Positions 1-7,440 of a DNA stretch of 7,440 nucleotides are shown in pieces. Both the position numbers and the translations under genes were made by a program. The DNA is from Syntrophaceae bacterium UBA4778 (GTDB taxonomy: Bacteria > Desulfobacterota > Syntrophia > Syntrophales > UBA4778), in contig DHHG01000071.1 of the NCBI GenBank assembly GCA_002403175.1, forward strand, positions 1 to 7,440, in the 5' to 3' direction. Under the pieces are notes generated by a model, which was not told the origin of the DNA, made no database searches, and saw nothing but the letters and a program-made list of their open reading frames with translations. The number at the start of each line of letters is the position of its first letter. Within the stretch, counting starts at the first letter, position 1.

Positions 1-554
1 CGCCATTTTATCCCTACAAAGAAAACCATCGATACAAAAATAATGACCAAAACCATAGCCGTTCCCAAATCGGGCTGCTTCATAATTAAAAGAAAGGGCA
101 CTGCCATGAGTAGAAAAGGCAACCAAAGCTGTCTCAGATTATATCCAGCTTCGATTTCATTGGCGTTGAAGAACCTGGACAAAGCCAGAAGGAGACTGAT
201 TTTGGCAAGTTCAGAAGGTTGGAAGGAAAATCCGCCCACGACAAACCAGCGTTGTGTTCCTCTCGTGAGCTCCCCATACAAAAAAAGAATGATAAGCAAA
301 ACAAGGCTGATGCCATAAATGATATAGGCATATTCATTAATTACACGATAATCTATCCCGAAGCACACAATCATCATGGTGAGACCGATTATTAACCAGA
401 AAAATTGCTTTATGTAGATCGGGCTTTCTCCCTTACTGGTTATAAGACTCGTGCCTGCACTGTACATGTTCAAAAGAGAAATGGCGCACAAAGATAAAAC
501 CAGAAAAAGAAGGACCCAGTCAAAATGAAAAATCAATCTTCTATCAAATCTCAT
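1..554 (-). CDS. rodA: Rod shape-determining protein RodA (SEDS peptidoglycan glycosyltransferase), N-terminal half
   Basis: RodA polymerises lipid II into glycan strands in the inner membrane and works as a pair with the transpeptidase PBP2. I translated it by hand from ATG at 554: 184 codons are open to the window edge, where the gene is cut off (family length is about 370 residues). A hydrophobic helix spans residues 13-30, further membrane segments lie near 50-65 and 76-93, and others follow from about 145. SEDS signatures are visible: GTQRWF (99-104), FQPSELAK (111-118) and KQPDLGTA (159-166). The essential Asp in the large periplasmic loop known for this family would lie beyond the edge. 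The start is 5 nt after the mrdA stop, with GGAG about 10 nt upstream inside the mrdA end, so the two are probably translationally coupled. A seven-T run near codon 90 is in frame, so the gene is not frameshifted. The SEDS assignment is firm. RodA rather than FtsW follows from the mrdA neighbour. Confidence 0.95.
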   Translation of the reverse strand, partial: MRFDRRLIFHFDWVLLFLVLSLCAISLLNMYSAGTSLITSKGESPIYIKQFFWLIIGLTMMIVCFGIDYRVINEYAYIIYGISLVLLIILFLYGELTRGTQRWFVVGGFSFQPSELAKISLLLALSRFFNANEIEAGYNLRQLWLPFLLMAVPFLLIMKQPDLGTAMVLVIIFVSMVFFVGIKW

Positions 555-559
555 TCTGG

Positions 560-2482
560 TCAATCTCCCGATTCCTCTTCATTGATTTCAGTAGCTGCTT
601 CCTCCTTCTTCTGAAGTGATTCACTATTCGCGTTTCCTATCTGTTCCTTGGGTTTTCCTGCTTCAGCTTTTGCTTTAAAATAGGCATCAATTACTTTTCG
701 AGCGACCGGCGCAGCAGCCGATCCGCCGTGTCCGCCATGCTCAACAACCACCACAATCGCTATTTCCGGATCGTTAACCGGTGCGAATGCAACAAACAGA
801 GCATGATCCTGGTATTTATACCCTGCTGGTCCCTTTCTGTCGTCCTTCATTGCGACCACTTGTGCTGTTCCCGTTTTTCCCGCAACATCTGCCTCTTTCC
901 TATTTAAGGCATGCGCTGTCCCACCAGATTCATTACATACTCCCCAAAGGGCACGTCGCAAAACCTCCAGATTCTCTTTGGATACTGGGACGGTTTTTTT
1001 TGCTTCGGGACCAAATTCTTTAATCAGCCTTCTGTCGACAGTTTCTATTTTCTTTATAAATCGAGGCTTGTAAATTGTCCCTCCGTTGGCTATCGCACTA
1101 TATGCGGATACCAATTGAAGAGGCGTAACGGTAACGAAACCTTGCCCGATGGCAATCGAAATAGTTTCACCCGGTTGCCATGGCACTTTAAATTTCTTTA
1201 GCTTCCATTCCCGAGTCGGAATATTGCCGCTTTTCTCGCCCAATATATCTATTCCAGTAACACTCCCCAAACCGAAAGCGAAGGCATATTGGGCAATTTT
1301 GTCAACGCCAAGCATTCTCCCGACATTATAAAAATACACGTCACAGGATTGAACAATGGCTCGATGGAGATCAACCCTTCCGTGTCCCTTCTTTTGCCAG
1401 CATCGAAAGCTTCTGTTTCCAAAAGGGAAATATCCATTACAGTTAAACGCTGTTTCCGGAGTAATTAGCCCCTCTTGCAAAGCCGCGGCTGCTACAATTA
1501 ACTTATAAGTCGAACCGGGAGGATATTGACCCGCAATTCCCTTATTCTCCATAGGCCTCATGGTATCCTTAGAGAGCCGTTCCCATTCTGAGACTGGAAT
1601 ACCCTGATTAAATAGATTGGGATCAAAAGAAGGTCTGCTGACCATTGCTAGCACGGATCCATCCTTTGGATTCATCGCAACAACCGATCCGACTTTGTCT
1701 TCCATAGCGTCCCAGGCTGTTTTCTGCAGATCACCATCGATTGTCAGTGTCACATTATCGCCCGGCATGGGATCTGAGTGACCCAATACCCGAACGCGTC
1801 TTCCCGAAACATTCACTTCTACATGCTCTCCACCACTAACCCCTTTCAGGTAACGGTCGAGGTATTTCTCTATCCCGTATTTTCCAACTCTATCCCCAGG
1901 CTTATAGATATGCGAGGTATCATTCTTCAATTCATCGGGACTGATCTCGCTTACATATCCAAGTACATGCGCGGACATTTCCCCCAAGAGATATCTCCTG
2001 ACTGGAACAACTTCGACCGAGACCCCCGGAAGATCAATAGAGTGCGTCTCGACAATAGCAAGCTCTTTCCGGCTGATATTTTTAGCTAATTTAACAGGGA
2101 CGAATGATTTCATATGCTCCAATCCTTCAATTTCGCCCAATTCAAGACCTTCCTGACGATAAAAATCCTCCAGCATCTGGAGTGTGGTTTTGACATTTTT
2201 TGTATTCCCGGGAATTAATGAAACATCGAAACATGGCTGATTGGCGGCTAGGATATTACCCTTTGTATCCAGAATCGTACCTCGCATTGGTTTAACTTCG
2301 ACAATTCTGACACGATTGCTCTCAGATCTTTGCCGTAACTCATCCCCTTTAATCACCTGAAGATACCATAAGCGCGCGGTCAGGACAGAAAGGGAAAAAG
2401 TAATAAACCAGAAAATGATACTGAAGCGTTGTCTGAATTTTCCAGAATCGTATCGCGTCAGCCTAGTTTGACTCTCCGCCAT
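560..2482 (-). CDS. mrdA: Penicillin-binding protein 2 (elongasome D,D-transpeptidase)
   Basis: This class B PBP cross-links peptidoglycan on the periplasmic side during cell elongation, with RodA as its polymerase partner. The 640-residue protein has a short cytoplasmic N-terminus, one membrane anchor (about 20-42), a pedestal/dimerisation domain (about 62-235, with the PMRGTILDTKG motif at 65-75) and a transpeptidase domain (about 265-600). The active site is complete: STYK with nucleophile Ser324 and Lys327, SCD (379-381, the PBP2 form of the SxN motif) and KTG (536-538). Cys348, Cys361, His367 and Cys380 match in spacing the zinc site described in Acinetobacter PBP2. A charged Lys/Glu-rich tail (about 604-640) follows the catalytic domain. 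The ATG start overlaps mreD by 20 nt and has an AGAGGAAAGG Shine-Dalgarno within mreD. The length and all motifs are normal for the family, and identity as PBP2 rather than PBP3/FtsI is supported by the mre/rodA context. Confidence 0.97.
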   Translation of the reverse strand: MAESQTRLTRYDSGKFRQRFSIIFWFITFSLSVLTARLWYLQVIKGDELRQRSESNRVRIVEVKPMRGTILDTKGNILAANQPCFDVSLIPGNTKNVKTTLQMLEDFYRQEGLELGEIEGLEHMKSFVPVKLAKNISRKELAIVETHSIDLPGVSVEVVPVRRYLLGEMSAHVLGYVSEISPDELKNDTSHIYKPGDRVGKYGIEKYLDRYLKGVSGGEHVEVNVSGRRVRVLGHSDPMPGDNVTLTIDGDLQKTAWDAMEDKVGSVVAMNPKDGSVLAMVSRPSFDPNLFNQGIPVSEWERLSKDTMRPMENKGIAGQYPPGSTYKLIVAAAALQEGLITPETAFNCNGYFPFGNRSFRCWQKKGHGRVDLHRAIVQSCDVYFYNVGRMLGVDKIAQYAFAFGLGSVTGIDILGEKSGNIPTREWKLKKFKVPWQPGETISIAIGQGFVTVTPLQLVSAYSAIANGGTIYKPRFIKKIETVDRRLIKEFGPEAKKTVPVSKENLEVLRRALWGVCNESGGTAHALNRKEADVAGKTGTAQVVAMKDDRKGPAGYKYQDHALFVAFAPVNDPEIAIVVVVEHGGHGGSAAAPVARKVIDAYFKAKAEAGKPKEQIGNANSESLQKKEEAATEINEEESGD

Positions 2483-2960
2483 ACCCTTTCCTCTCTAGAA
2501 GATTCAGCATAGTAAAGACAGCAGGGCTTAACACACCTGCAATAAGTGCTTGCGGCAAGAAGGTCTTAATTACATCGGATAGAATATTTAACCCGAAACC
2601 GATTTTATACAAAAGAATGATGAACAGCCCTTCTAATAGAGCGCAAAAAAAAGTGAAACTCATGATAAATATTTCACTTTCCGCGTATACCCGGAAGGAA
2701 ATAAGTTTCGATATAAAAAAAATCCCAACATAGAAAAAAGTGAAAATCCCTGCAGCCGAACCGCTGATGCAATCCAAAAAAAATCCTAAAATGAAGGCTA
2801 AAATACCTCCCTTGATCTCATCCAGATAAAAACCTGCATAAATAACAACTATCAATGAAATCTCCAGCCCAATTTTTCCCATGAAAAACAGATTTAAAAA
2901 CGTAGTCTGAAAAACAAGCAGCAACAAGGCAAAAAGTGGCAGTGAAAGATAATAAATCAT
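2463..2960 (-). CDS. mreD: Rod shape-determining membrane protein MreD
   Basis: MreD is an integral inner-membrane component of the elongasome that works with MreC to control RodA-PBP2. The 165-residue product is almost entirely hydrophobic, with about five predicted membrane segments (roughly 4-26, 31-48, 52-88 possibly as two, 97-122 and 130-154). The GFFLDCISGSAAG stretch (59-71) matches the family's usual G-x-x-x-D-x-x-S-G signature. The length is typical (160-175). The ATG overlaps the mreC stop as ATGA, with AAAGGG about 9 nt upstream, a classic translational-coupling arrangement. The 3' end overlaps mrdA by 20 nt and carries its ribosome-binding site. Primary sequence is poorly conserved in this family, so the call rests on topology, length, the signature and position between mreC and mrdA. 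Confidence 0.94.
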   Translation of the reverse strand: MIYYLSLPLFALLLLVFQTTFLNLFFMGKIGLEISLIVVIYAGFYLDEIKGGILAFILGFFLDCISGSAAGIFTFFYVGIFFISKLISFRVYAESEIFIMSFTFFCALLEGLFIILLYKIGFGLNILSDVIKTFLPQALIAGVLSPAVFTMLNLLERKGYGGESN

Positions 2961-3781
2961 TGATCATTACCCTTTATGAGAACGATAGAGACCTCTTCGA
3001 GTCTCGAAAAATAAACGGCGGGAAAAACATCTATTTTTTGAAATAGACCTGAACTCTTTCTGTCTACATTGACCACCGTTCCGAGAAGAAGTCCTTTTGG
3101 GAATACCCCGCCTAACCCGGAAGTTAGAACGGGATCGCCTATTTTAATTTCCTCGGATCTCTCAACATACTTCAAAATGCAACCCGTTGCACCTCCACCC
3201 TGTAGAACTCCTTGAGACCGACTTCCTTGGATAAGGGCATCTATATTGCTATTGAAGTCGGTAATCAGAAGCACTCTCGATGAATTCCAGGATACCTCTA
3301 CAACTCTCCCAACGATTCCTTCAGGCGATAGAACGGGCAACCCGACTTTTATTCCGTCCACTGATCCCTTGTTGACCAGAATCGTCTTAAATACGGAGGT
3401 TCCTTCCTTGCTTATTACCCTCGCGGTTACCATCGGTAATTCGCCTTTTTCGCGAAGTGAAAGATGCTCCTTTAATCTCAGACCCTCAAGGTAACCCTCT
3501 CTGTATCGGACAATTTCGTTCGTTAGAACATCGATTTTTTTTTTCAGATTTCGATTTTCTTCCTCAAGGCCGACGAGAAAAATGTATCTTTTCCACGCAT
3601 TGCCGGCCCCCTGAATTGCGGAATCTATCGCATACTCAAAGGGAGAGGCCATCTCCATAATCACTTTTCTAAAAAAACCGGCATCTTTTGAGCGCTTTAG
3701 ATTAAACGATAGAATTATCAGGGAAATAAGGATTAGAACTGCCGCAACGACGGCAGAATGATATTTCTTGGGAAATAGCAT
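2957..3781 (-). CDS. mreC: Rod shape-determining protein MreC
   Basis: MreC is a bitopic protein that self-associates in the periplasm and binds PBP2, switching the RodA-PBP2 pair towards its active state. The 274-residue product has a short cytoplasmic N-terminus, a membrane helix (about 9-27), a coiled-coil segment (about 70-106, rich in Glu, Lys and Leu) and a two-lobed beta domain (about 116-272). The conserved GDPVLTSGLGGVFPKGLLLG segment at 215-234 is diagnostic of the family. The length is within the usual 270-330. The ATG has AGGT 5 nt upstream. It lies 100 bp downstream of mreB, the only sizeable gap in the operon, and overlaps mreD by 4 nt. Confidence 0.96.
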   Translation of the reverse strand: MLFPKKYHSAVVAAVLILISLIILSFNLKRSKDAGFFRKVIMEMASPFEYAIDSAIQGAGNAWKRYIFLVGLEEENRNLKKKIDVLTNEIVRYREGYLEGLRLKEHLSLREKGELPMVTARVISKEGTSVFKTILVNKGSVDGIKVGLPVLSPEGIVGRVVEVSWNSSRVLLITDFNSNIDALIQGSRSQGVLQGGGATGCILKYVERSEEIKIGDPVLTSGLGGVFPKGLLLGTVVNVDRKSSGLFQKIDVFPAVYFSRLEEVSIVLIKGNDQ

Positions 3782-3881
3782 CTCTTACCTGCCAAATGGA
3801 TACAATTTATAGCGCTCTGAAAAATACCTAACTGGAATAATTCATGAGTGAATAGGAGTATCCATCAGCGTGTGATTATGG

Positions 3882-4980
<1,099 letters not shown>

Positions 4981-5001
<21 letters not shown>

Positions 5002-5195
5002 TTACTTTTTCTGATGAATCCAGGGGTTAAAACTTAAAAAACTCAATCTTAAAAAAGAGTTGCATTTTATGTGGTGTTATAATAGTAACTACCGTTCGAA
5101 TCATAAATCATATAAACAGGATTGGTTTGTTGTAACTTTCGCAATGGAATCGGCCTATGGCTGTTTAAAAAATCGTATTTTCAAGAGGGAATAAG
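4981..5195. other. Divergent intergenic region between mreB and the chaperone gene
   Basis: This AT-rich spacer contains the upstream part of the mreB promoter at its left end and the extended -10 promoter of the chaperone gene in its middle. Two CTTAAAAAA repeats (5033-5041 and 5048-5056) lie between them. The predicted start points of the two transcripts are roughly 120 bp apart. The right half (about 5090-5195) would be the untranslated leader of the chaperone mRNA. I see no convincing gene in it. Confidence 0.7.
5033..5083 (+). promoter_or_regulatory. Extended -10 promoter with upstream A-tracts for the chaperone gene
   Basis: TGTTATAAT at 5075-5083 is a perfect extended -10 element (TG, one base, TATAAT). 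No good -35 hexamer is present 16-18 nt upstream, as is common for extended -10 promoters. Two A-tracts, each within CTTAAAAAA (5033-5041 and 5048-5056), would fall near -55 and -38 relative to a start at about 5090. That position suits UP-element contacts with the RNA polymerase alpha subunits. The leader to the ATG would be about 105 nt. Confidence 0.65.
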
Positions 5196-6791
5196 ATGCT
5201 TGAGCTCATGAGAAAACACGCAAAAAGCTGGATGATGAAAGTCATCCTTGGCTTGATAATTGTTGTCTTCATCTTCTACTTCGGTTCCACCAGCGGAGAT
5301 AGAGGTGCTGAGGCCATTGTTAAGATTAATGGAAAAACAATCAGCTACGCCGACTTTCATAAAAAATATTCAAATCTTTACGATACCTATCGTCAGTATT
5401 TTGGGGGAAATCTGCCCGAAGAATTTTTGAAGAAACTCGACCTTAAACAACAGACCCTGGATAGTCTCATTAATGAAGTTATTATAGTGAACAAAGCCAC
5501 TGAACTTGGCATCACGGCTGATGATGATGAAGTCAGGAATTCAATTATGCAGTATCCGGCATTTCAAAGAGACGGTGCCTTTGATGAGAGGCTCTATCAA
5601 CAGGTGCTCCGTCATAACAAATTGACACCGGAGGACTTCGAAAAGAATCAGAAACAGGCGATCGTTGCTTCTAAATTGGAAGCGCTGATCAAAGGTGGGG
5701 CACAAGTATCGGATCAGGAGCTTTTTGATATCTATTCACTCCAGAATGGGAAAATAAATGTCGATTTTCTCAGGATTTCTTCAAAAGATCTTGCGGGGTC
5801 CATAAAACCTTCCAATGCGGAACTGGATAAATTTCTCAAGGACAATGGCGAAATGTTCAGGGTTCCGGAAAAAATGCAGGCCAAATACATATTCTTTGCC
5901 AGTGAGGCATATGCCCTATCAGTGCACGTATCCGATAATGAAGTGAGTGAAACTTTCAGCCTTCATAAAGCCCAATACGAAAAAAGCGGCAACAAGGCAT
6001 TAACAGCCGATCTCAAAACAAAAATTGCAAATGAAATAAGATTGGCTAAGGCTATGGAAATTGCCTTTCAAGAAGTCAAAAAAGCCCGCGATGTAGTTTA
6101 TCAGTATGATAACTTTGAAGAGCATGCAAAAAAGAATAATCTCCAGGTCCATTCAACGGAGTATTTTCCGGTAAATCAACCACCTGCTGAGTTTTCGCAA
6201 ATTAAAGACATCCGGAAGCATCTTGCGGATCTCAAAAAAGGCGAGCTCGGCCCGATCTTGTCCGTTCCCAAAGGGTATTTTCTCCTGAAAATCTCAGATA
6301 CAAGATCCTCTTATATTCCCAAACTGGATGATATCAGAGCAGAGGTGAGCCAGAAATATATCGAGAAAGAATCCCGTATTCTCGCCGGCAAAGAATCTGA
6401 AAAGATGCTGGAGAATTTGAAAAAGGGCCAGGATTATAAAAAAGCTCAGGCAAAGAATATCCAATGGAATGAAACGGGATACTTTGTGCCTGGAATCAAC
6501 ATACCCAAGATAGGAAGCTCTAAAGAATTAGCTCTGGCGCTTTATCAGCTCTCTGATAAAAGGCCATACCCTGATAAAGCATTCATGATTAACGGCGATT
6601 ACATCATCGTTCGCCTAAAAGGAAGGGCTGCTGTCGATAGGAAGGATTTCGAAGCCAACAAAACAGGTTTAAAGACGAGTTATCTCAAAATGAAAGAGAC
6701 TGCTTATTTTCAATCCTGGCTTTCCGGGCAGAAGGAAGCACTTCTGAAGAAAGGCGATTTGAAAATTTATAAGCAACCCTCTGAGCTGTAA
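5196..6791 (+). CDS. Membrane-anchored periplasmic chaperone, PpiD/SurA type, apparently without a parvulin domain
   Basis: PpiD-like proteins sit in the inner membrane near the Sec translocon and help newly exported proteins fold. The 531-residue product has a basic cytoplasmic start, one membrane helix (about 14-30) and a SurA_N-like chaperone domain (about 36-195, opening AIVKINGKTISYADF). A segment ending VSDNEVSETF (245-254) follows. In catalytic relatives a parvulin domain comes next. Here only about ten linker residues (263-273) lie before the following helical unit, and no HIL or GG-x-G parvulin motifs are seen. Two degenerate repeats follow (about 277-383 and 385-495), with paired GYFLLKI (360-366) and DYIIVRL (468-474) strands. 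GAGGGA lies 5 nt before the ATG. It is divergent from mreB and convergent with the HhH gene. It is about 100 residues shorter than E. coli PpiD (623). Family assignment is sound; absence of isomerase activity is inferred. Confidence 0.88.
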   Translation: MLELMRKHAKSWMMKVILGLIIVVFIFYFGSTSGDRGAEAIVKINGKTISYADFHKKYSNLYDTYRQYFGGNLPEEFLKKLDLKQQTLDSLINEVIIVNKATELGITADDDEVRNSIMQYPAFQRDGAFDERLYQQVLRHNKLTPEDFEKNQKQAIVASKLEALIKGGAQVSDQELFDIYSLQNGKINVDFLRISSKDLAGSIKPSNAELDKFLKDNGEMFRVPEKMQAKYIFFASEAYALSVHVSDNEVSETFSLHKAQYEKSGNKALTADLKTKIANEIRLAKAMEIAFQEVKKARDVVYQYDNFEEHAKKNNLQVHSTEYFPVNQPPAEFSQIKDIRKHLADLKKGELGPILSVPKGYFLLKISDTRSSYIPKLDDIRAEVSQKYIEKESRILAGKESEKMLENLKKGQDYKKAQAKNIQWNETGYFVPGINIPKIGSSKELALALYQLSDKRPYPDKAFMINGDYIIVRLKGRAAVDRKDFEANKTGLKTSYLKMKETAYFQSWLSGQKEALLKKGDLKIYKQPSEL

Positions 6792-6935
6792 TGATATGCT
6801 ATAATCTCAATCTGCTTTCAGGCATGCATTCTTACGTGCTTGAGTGTGTTCAGATTGTTAGTCACTCAGTTATATATAAGCAATCTTGATATTAGAGCTA
6901 TGTCGTTCAGAAAGCAATCAGCTCAGATTTCATTC
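6792..6935. other. Convergent intergenic region with possible competing hairpins
   Basis: No gene is evident here. AGATTG (6852-6857) can pair with CAATCT at 6808-6813 (extended to 7 bp with CAATCTG/CAGATTG), enclosing a second stem TCAGGCA (6818-6824) with TGCTTGA (6837-6843, one G-U pair). It can instead pair with CAATCT at 6881-6886. Neither structure ends in a T-tract, so a standard intrinsic terminator is not supported on either strand. Confidence 0.4.
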
Positions 6936-7154
6936 TCATCCTTCATTCCCCAGATTCGCGAAAAAGTGGACCCTTTCTTTCAGGCTGCTCTCCAAACCCG
7001 GCATTTCATCAAAATCCGACCAGTTCTTAAAAGGACCATGTTTTTCACGGTAACTTAAGATTGCATTTATATCCTCTTCTTTCACCCCCGGTATTCGCGA
7101 GAATTCTTTTAGATCAGCCCTGTTAATATCAATTTCCCCACGCCTGAGAACCAT
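6936..7154 (-). CDS. Small helix-hairpin-helix protein (ComEA-like domain)
   Basis: This 72-residue protein is little more than a tandem helix-hairpin-helix fold of the ComEA type, which generally binds the DNA backbone without sequence specificity. The first motif spans about residues 8-40 (IDINRADLKEFSRIPGV, hairpin at IPGV 21-24, then helix and HGPF). The second spans about 45-66 (hairpin MPGL 51-54). ComEA proteins usually add a membrane anchor or signal peptide and act in DNA uptake; none is present here, so a cytoplasmic role is more likely. I chose ATG 7154 because GGAGGTG lies 7 nt upstream (7162-7168). The frame stays open to 7193, but that earlier start has no comparable site. No operon partner is visible: tRNA-Ala and its terminator lie upstream and the chaperone gene converges from the other side. 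The fold is confident, the function unknown. Confidence 0.85.
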   Translation of the reverse strand: MVLRRGEIDINRADLKEFSRIPGVKEEDINAILSYREKHGPFKNWSDFDEMPGLESSLKERVHFFANLGNEG

Positions 7155-7161
7155 ATTGAGG

Positions 7162-7168
7162 CACCTCC
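7162..7168 (-). promoter_or_regulatory. Ribosome-binding site that fixes the HhH gene start
   Basis: GGAGGTG on the minus strand is close to a perfect anti-16S match and lies 7 nt before ATG 7154. It shows that translation begins there and not at the upstream in-frame codon at 7193. Confidence 0.88.
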
Positions 7169-7210
7169 GTTCATTTGAAATCATAATAATCATTCCTGCT
7201 TGAGTTCACC

Positions 7211-7265
7211 ATCAGGGAGATCCTGATTTCGCCTTTTCCTTTGAGAGGCAATTCAGATATCCTGA
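7211..7265. repeat. Two related dyad sequences upstream of the HhH gene
   Basis: ATCAGGGAGATCCTGAT (7211-7227) is a 6-bp inverted repeat around a 5-nt centre. TCAGATATCCTGA (7253-7265) is a 4-bp inverted repeat with the same TCAG...CTGA ends. ATCCTGAT occurs in both, at 7220-7227 and 7259-7266. The centres (7219 and 7259) are 40 bp apart, close to four helical turns. They may be paired operator sites, but no promoter could be assigned confidently nearby. Confidence 0.35.
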
Positions 7266-7335
7266 TTAGATTAGAACGGAAACTTACAATCGCAGAGAAA
7301 CTCTGAATAGACGAAATTAGAATTTGCAGCACCAT

Positions 7336-7372
7336 AAAAAAAGAGGTTGCGCGTTATCGGCGACAACCTCTT
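7336..7372 (-). terminator. Intrinsic terminator of the tRNA-Ala transcript
   Basis: A perfect 9-bp stem (7364-7372 with 7341-7349) encloses a 14-nt loop. On the minus strand it is followed by a run of seven T (7342-7336), which overlaps the base of the stem. It begins 8 nt after the tRNA CCA end, so it should end the tRNA transcript and separate it from the HhH gene downstream. Confidence 0.92.
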
Positions 7373-7380
7373 GAATTCTT

Positions 7381-7440
<60 letters not shown>

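Noticed and set aside
268..290. Possible frameshift in rodA at a T run
   Set aside because: A first reading with eight T broke the frame. Recounting gives seven (A run 270-276 on the plus strand), and the frame then reads straight through into GELTRGTQRWF, so rodA is intact in the window.
781..2089. Several plus-strand frames of 60-103 codons inside mrdA
   Set aside because: They are antisense to a gene with complete family motifs, lack ribosome-binding sites and resemble no protein family.
3800..3830. An internal promoter before mreC based on TATAAA near 3807-3812
   Set aside because: No acceptable -35 hexamer lies at a suitable spacing, so the hexamer alone is not enough in this AT-rich gap.
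5144..5194. A 16-codon upstream frame ending one base before the chaperone ATG
   Set aside because: It is open and ends at TAA 5192-5194, but no Shine-Dalgarno precedes its ATG and its composition shows nothing distinctive, so a leader peptide is not supported.
6840..7058. A 72-codon plus-strand frame overlapping the HhH gene
   Set aside because: It is largely the antisense of the HhH coding region, which has a recognisable fold and a strong ribosome-binding site.
7155..7193. A longer HhH protein starting at 7193
   Set aside because: The added 13 residues do not look like the family and no good ribosome-binding site precedes them, whereas ATG 7154 has an excellent one.

Overview
The window looks like an ordinary chromosomal segment of a rod-shaped Gram-negative bacterium with moderate to low GC. 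The gene order mreB-mreC-mreD-mrdA-rodA, the divergent membrane-anchored PpiD/SurA-type chaperone beginning 'MLELMRKHAKSW', and the style of the proteins suggest a deltaproteobacterium (Desulfobacterota, perhaps Syntrophia-like). That placement is an inference from memory of such proteins, not the result of a search.

Layout: positions 1-4919 (minus strand) hold the rod-shape and cell-elongation operon, read right to left: mreB, a 100-bp gap, mreC, mreD (4-nt ATGA overlap with mreC), mrdA/PBP2 (20-nt overlap with mreD) and the first 184 codons of rodA (5-nt gap after mrdA), which runs off the left edge. MreB filaments, MreC/MreD, the SEDS glycosyltransferase RodA and the transpeptidase PBP2 together form the elongasome that inserts peptidoglycan along the cell sides. 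A near-consensus sigma-70 promoter lies at 4973-5001. Together with a strong Shine-Dalgarno site it places the mreB start at a TTG codon (4919).

Positions 5196-6791 (plus strand) encode a 531-residue membrane-anchored periplasmic chaperone of the PpiD/SurA type. It is transcribed divergently from mreB, apparently from an extended -10 promoter (5075-5083) preceded by two A-tracts. Its catalytic parvulin domain seems to be missing, leaving the N-terminal chaperone domain and two degenerate C-terminal repeats. Positions 6792-6935 form a convergent intergenic region with possible competing hairpins.

Positions 6936-7154 (minus) encode a 72-residue double helix-hairpin-helix (ComEA-like) protein. 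Upstream of it are two similar dyad sequences 40 bp apart. The right edge holds the 3' part of a tRNA-Ala(GGC) gene on the minus strand, followed by a clear intrinsic terminator.

I see no mobile element, CRISPR array, phage gene or defence system. The points most worth a second look are the parvulin-less chaperone, the Cys3His zinc-site variant in PBP2, the promoter and TTG start of mreB, and the paired dyads next to the HhH gene. None of these amounts to a new system.
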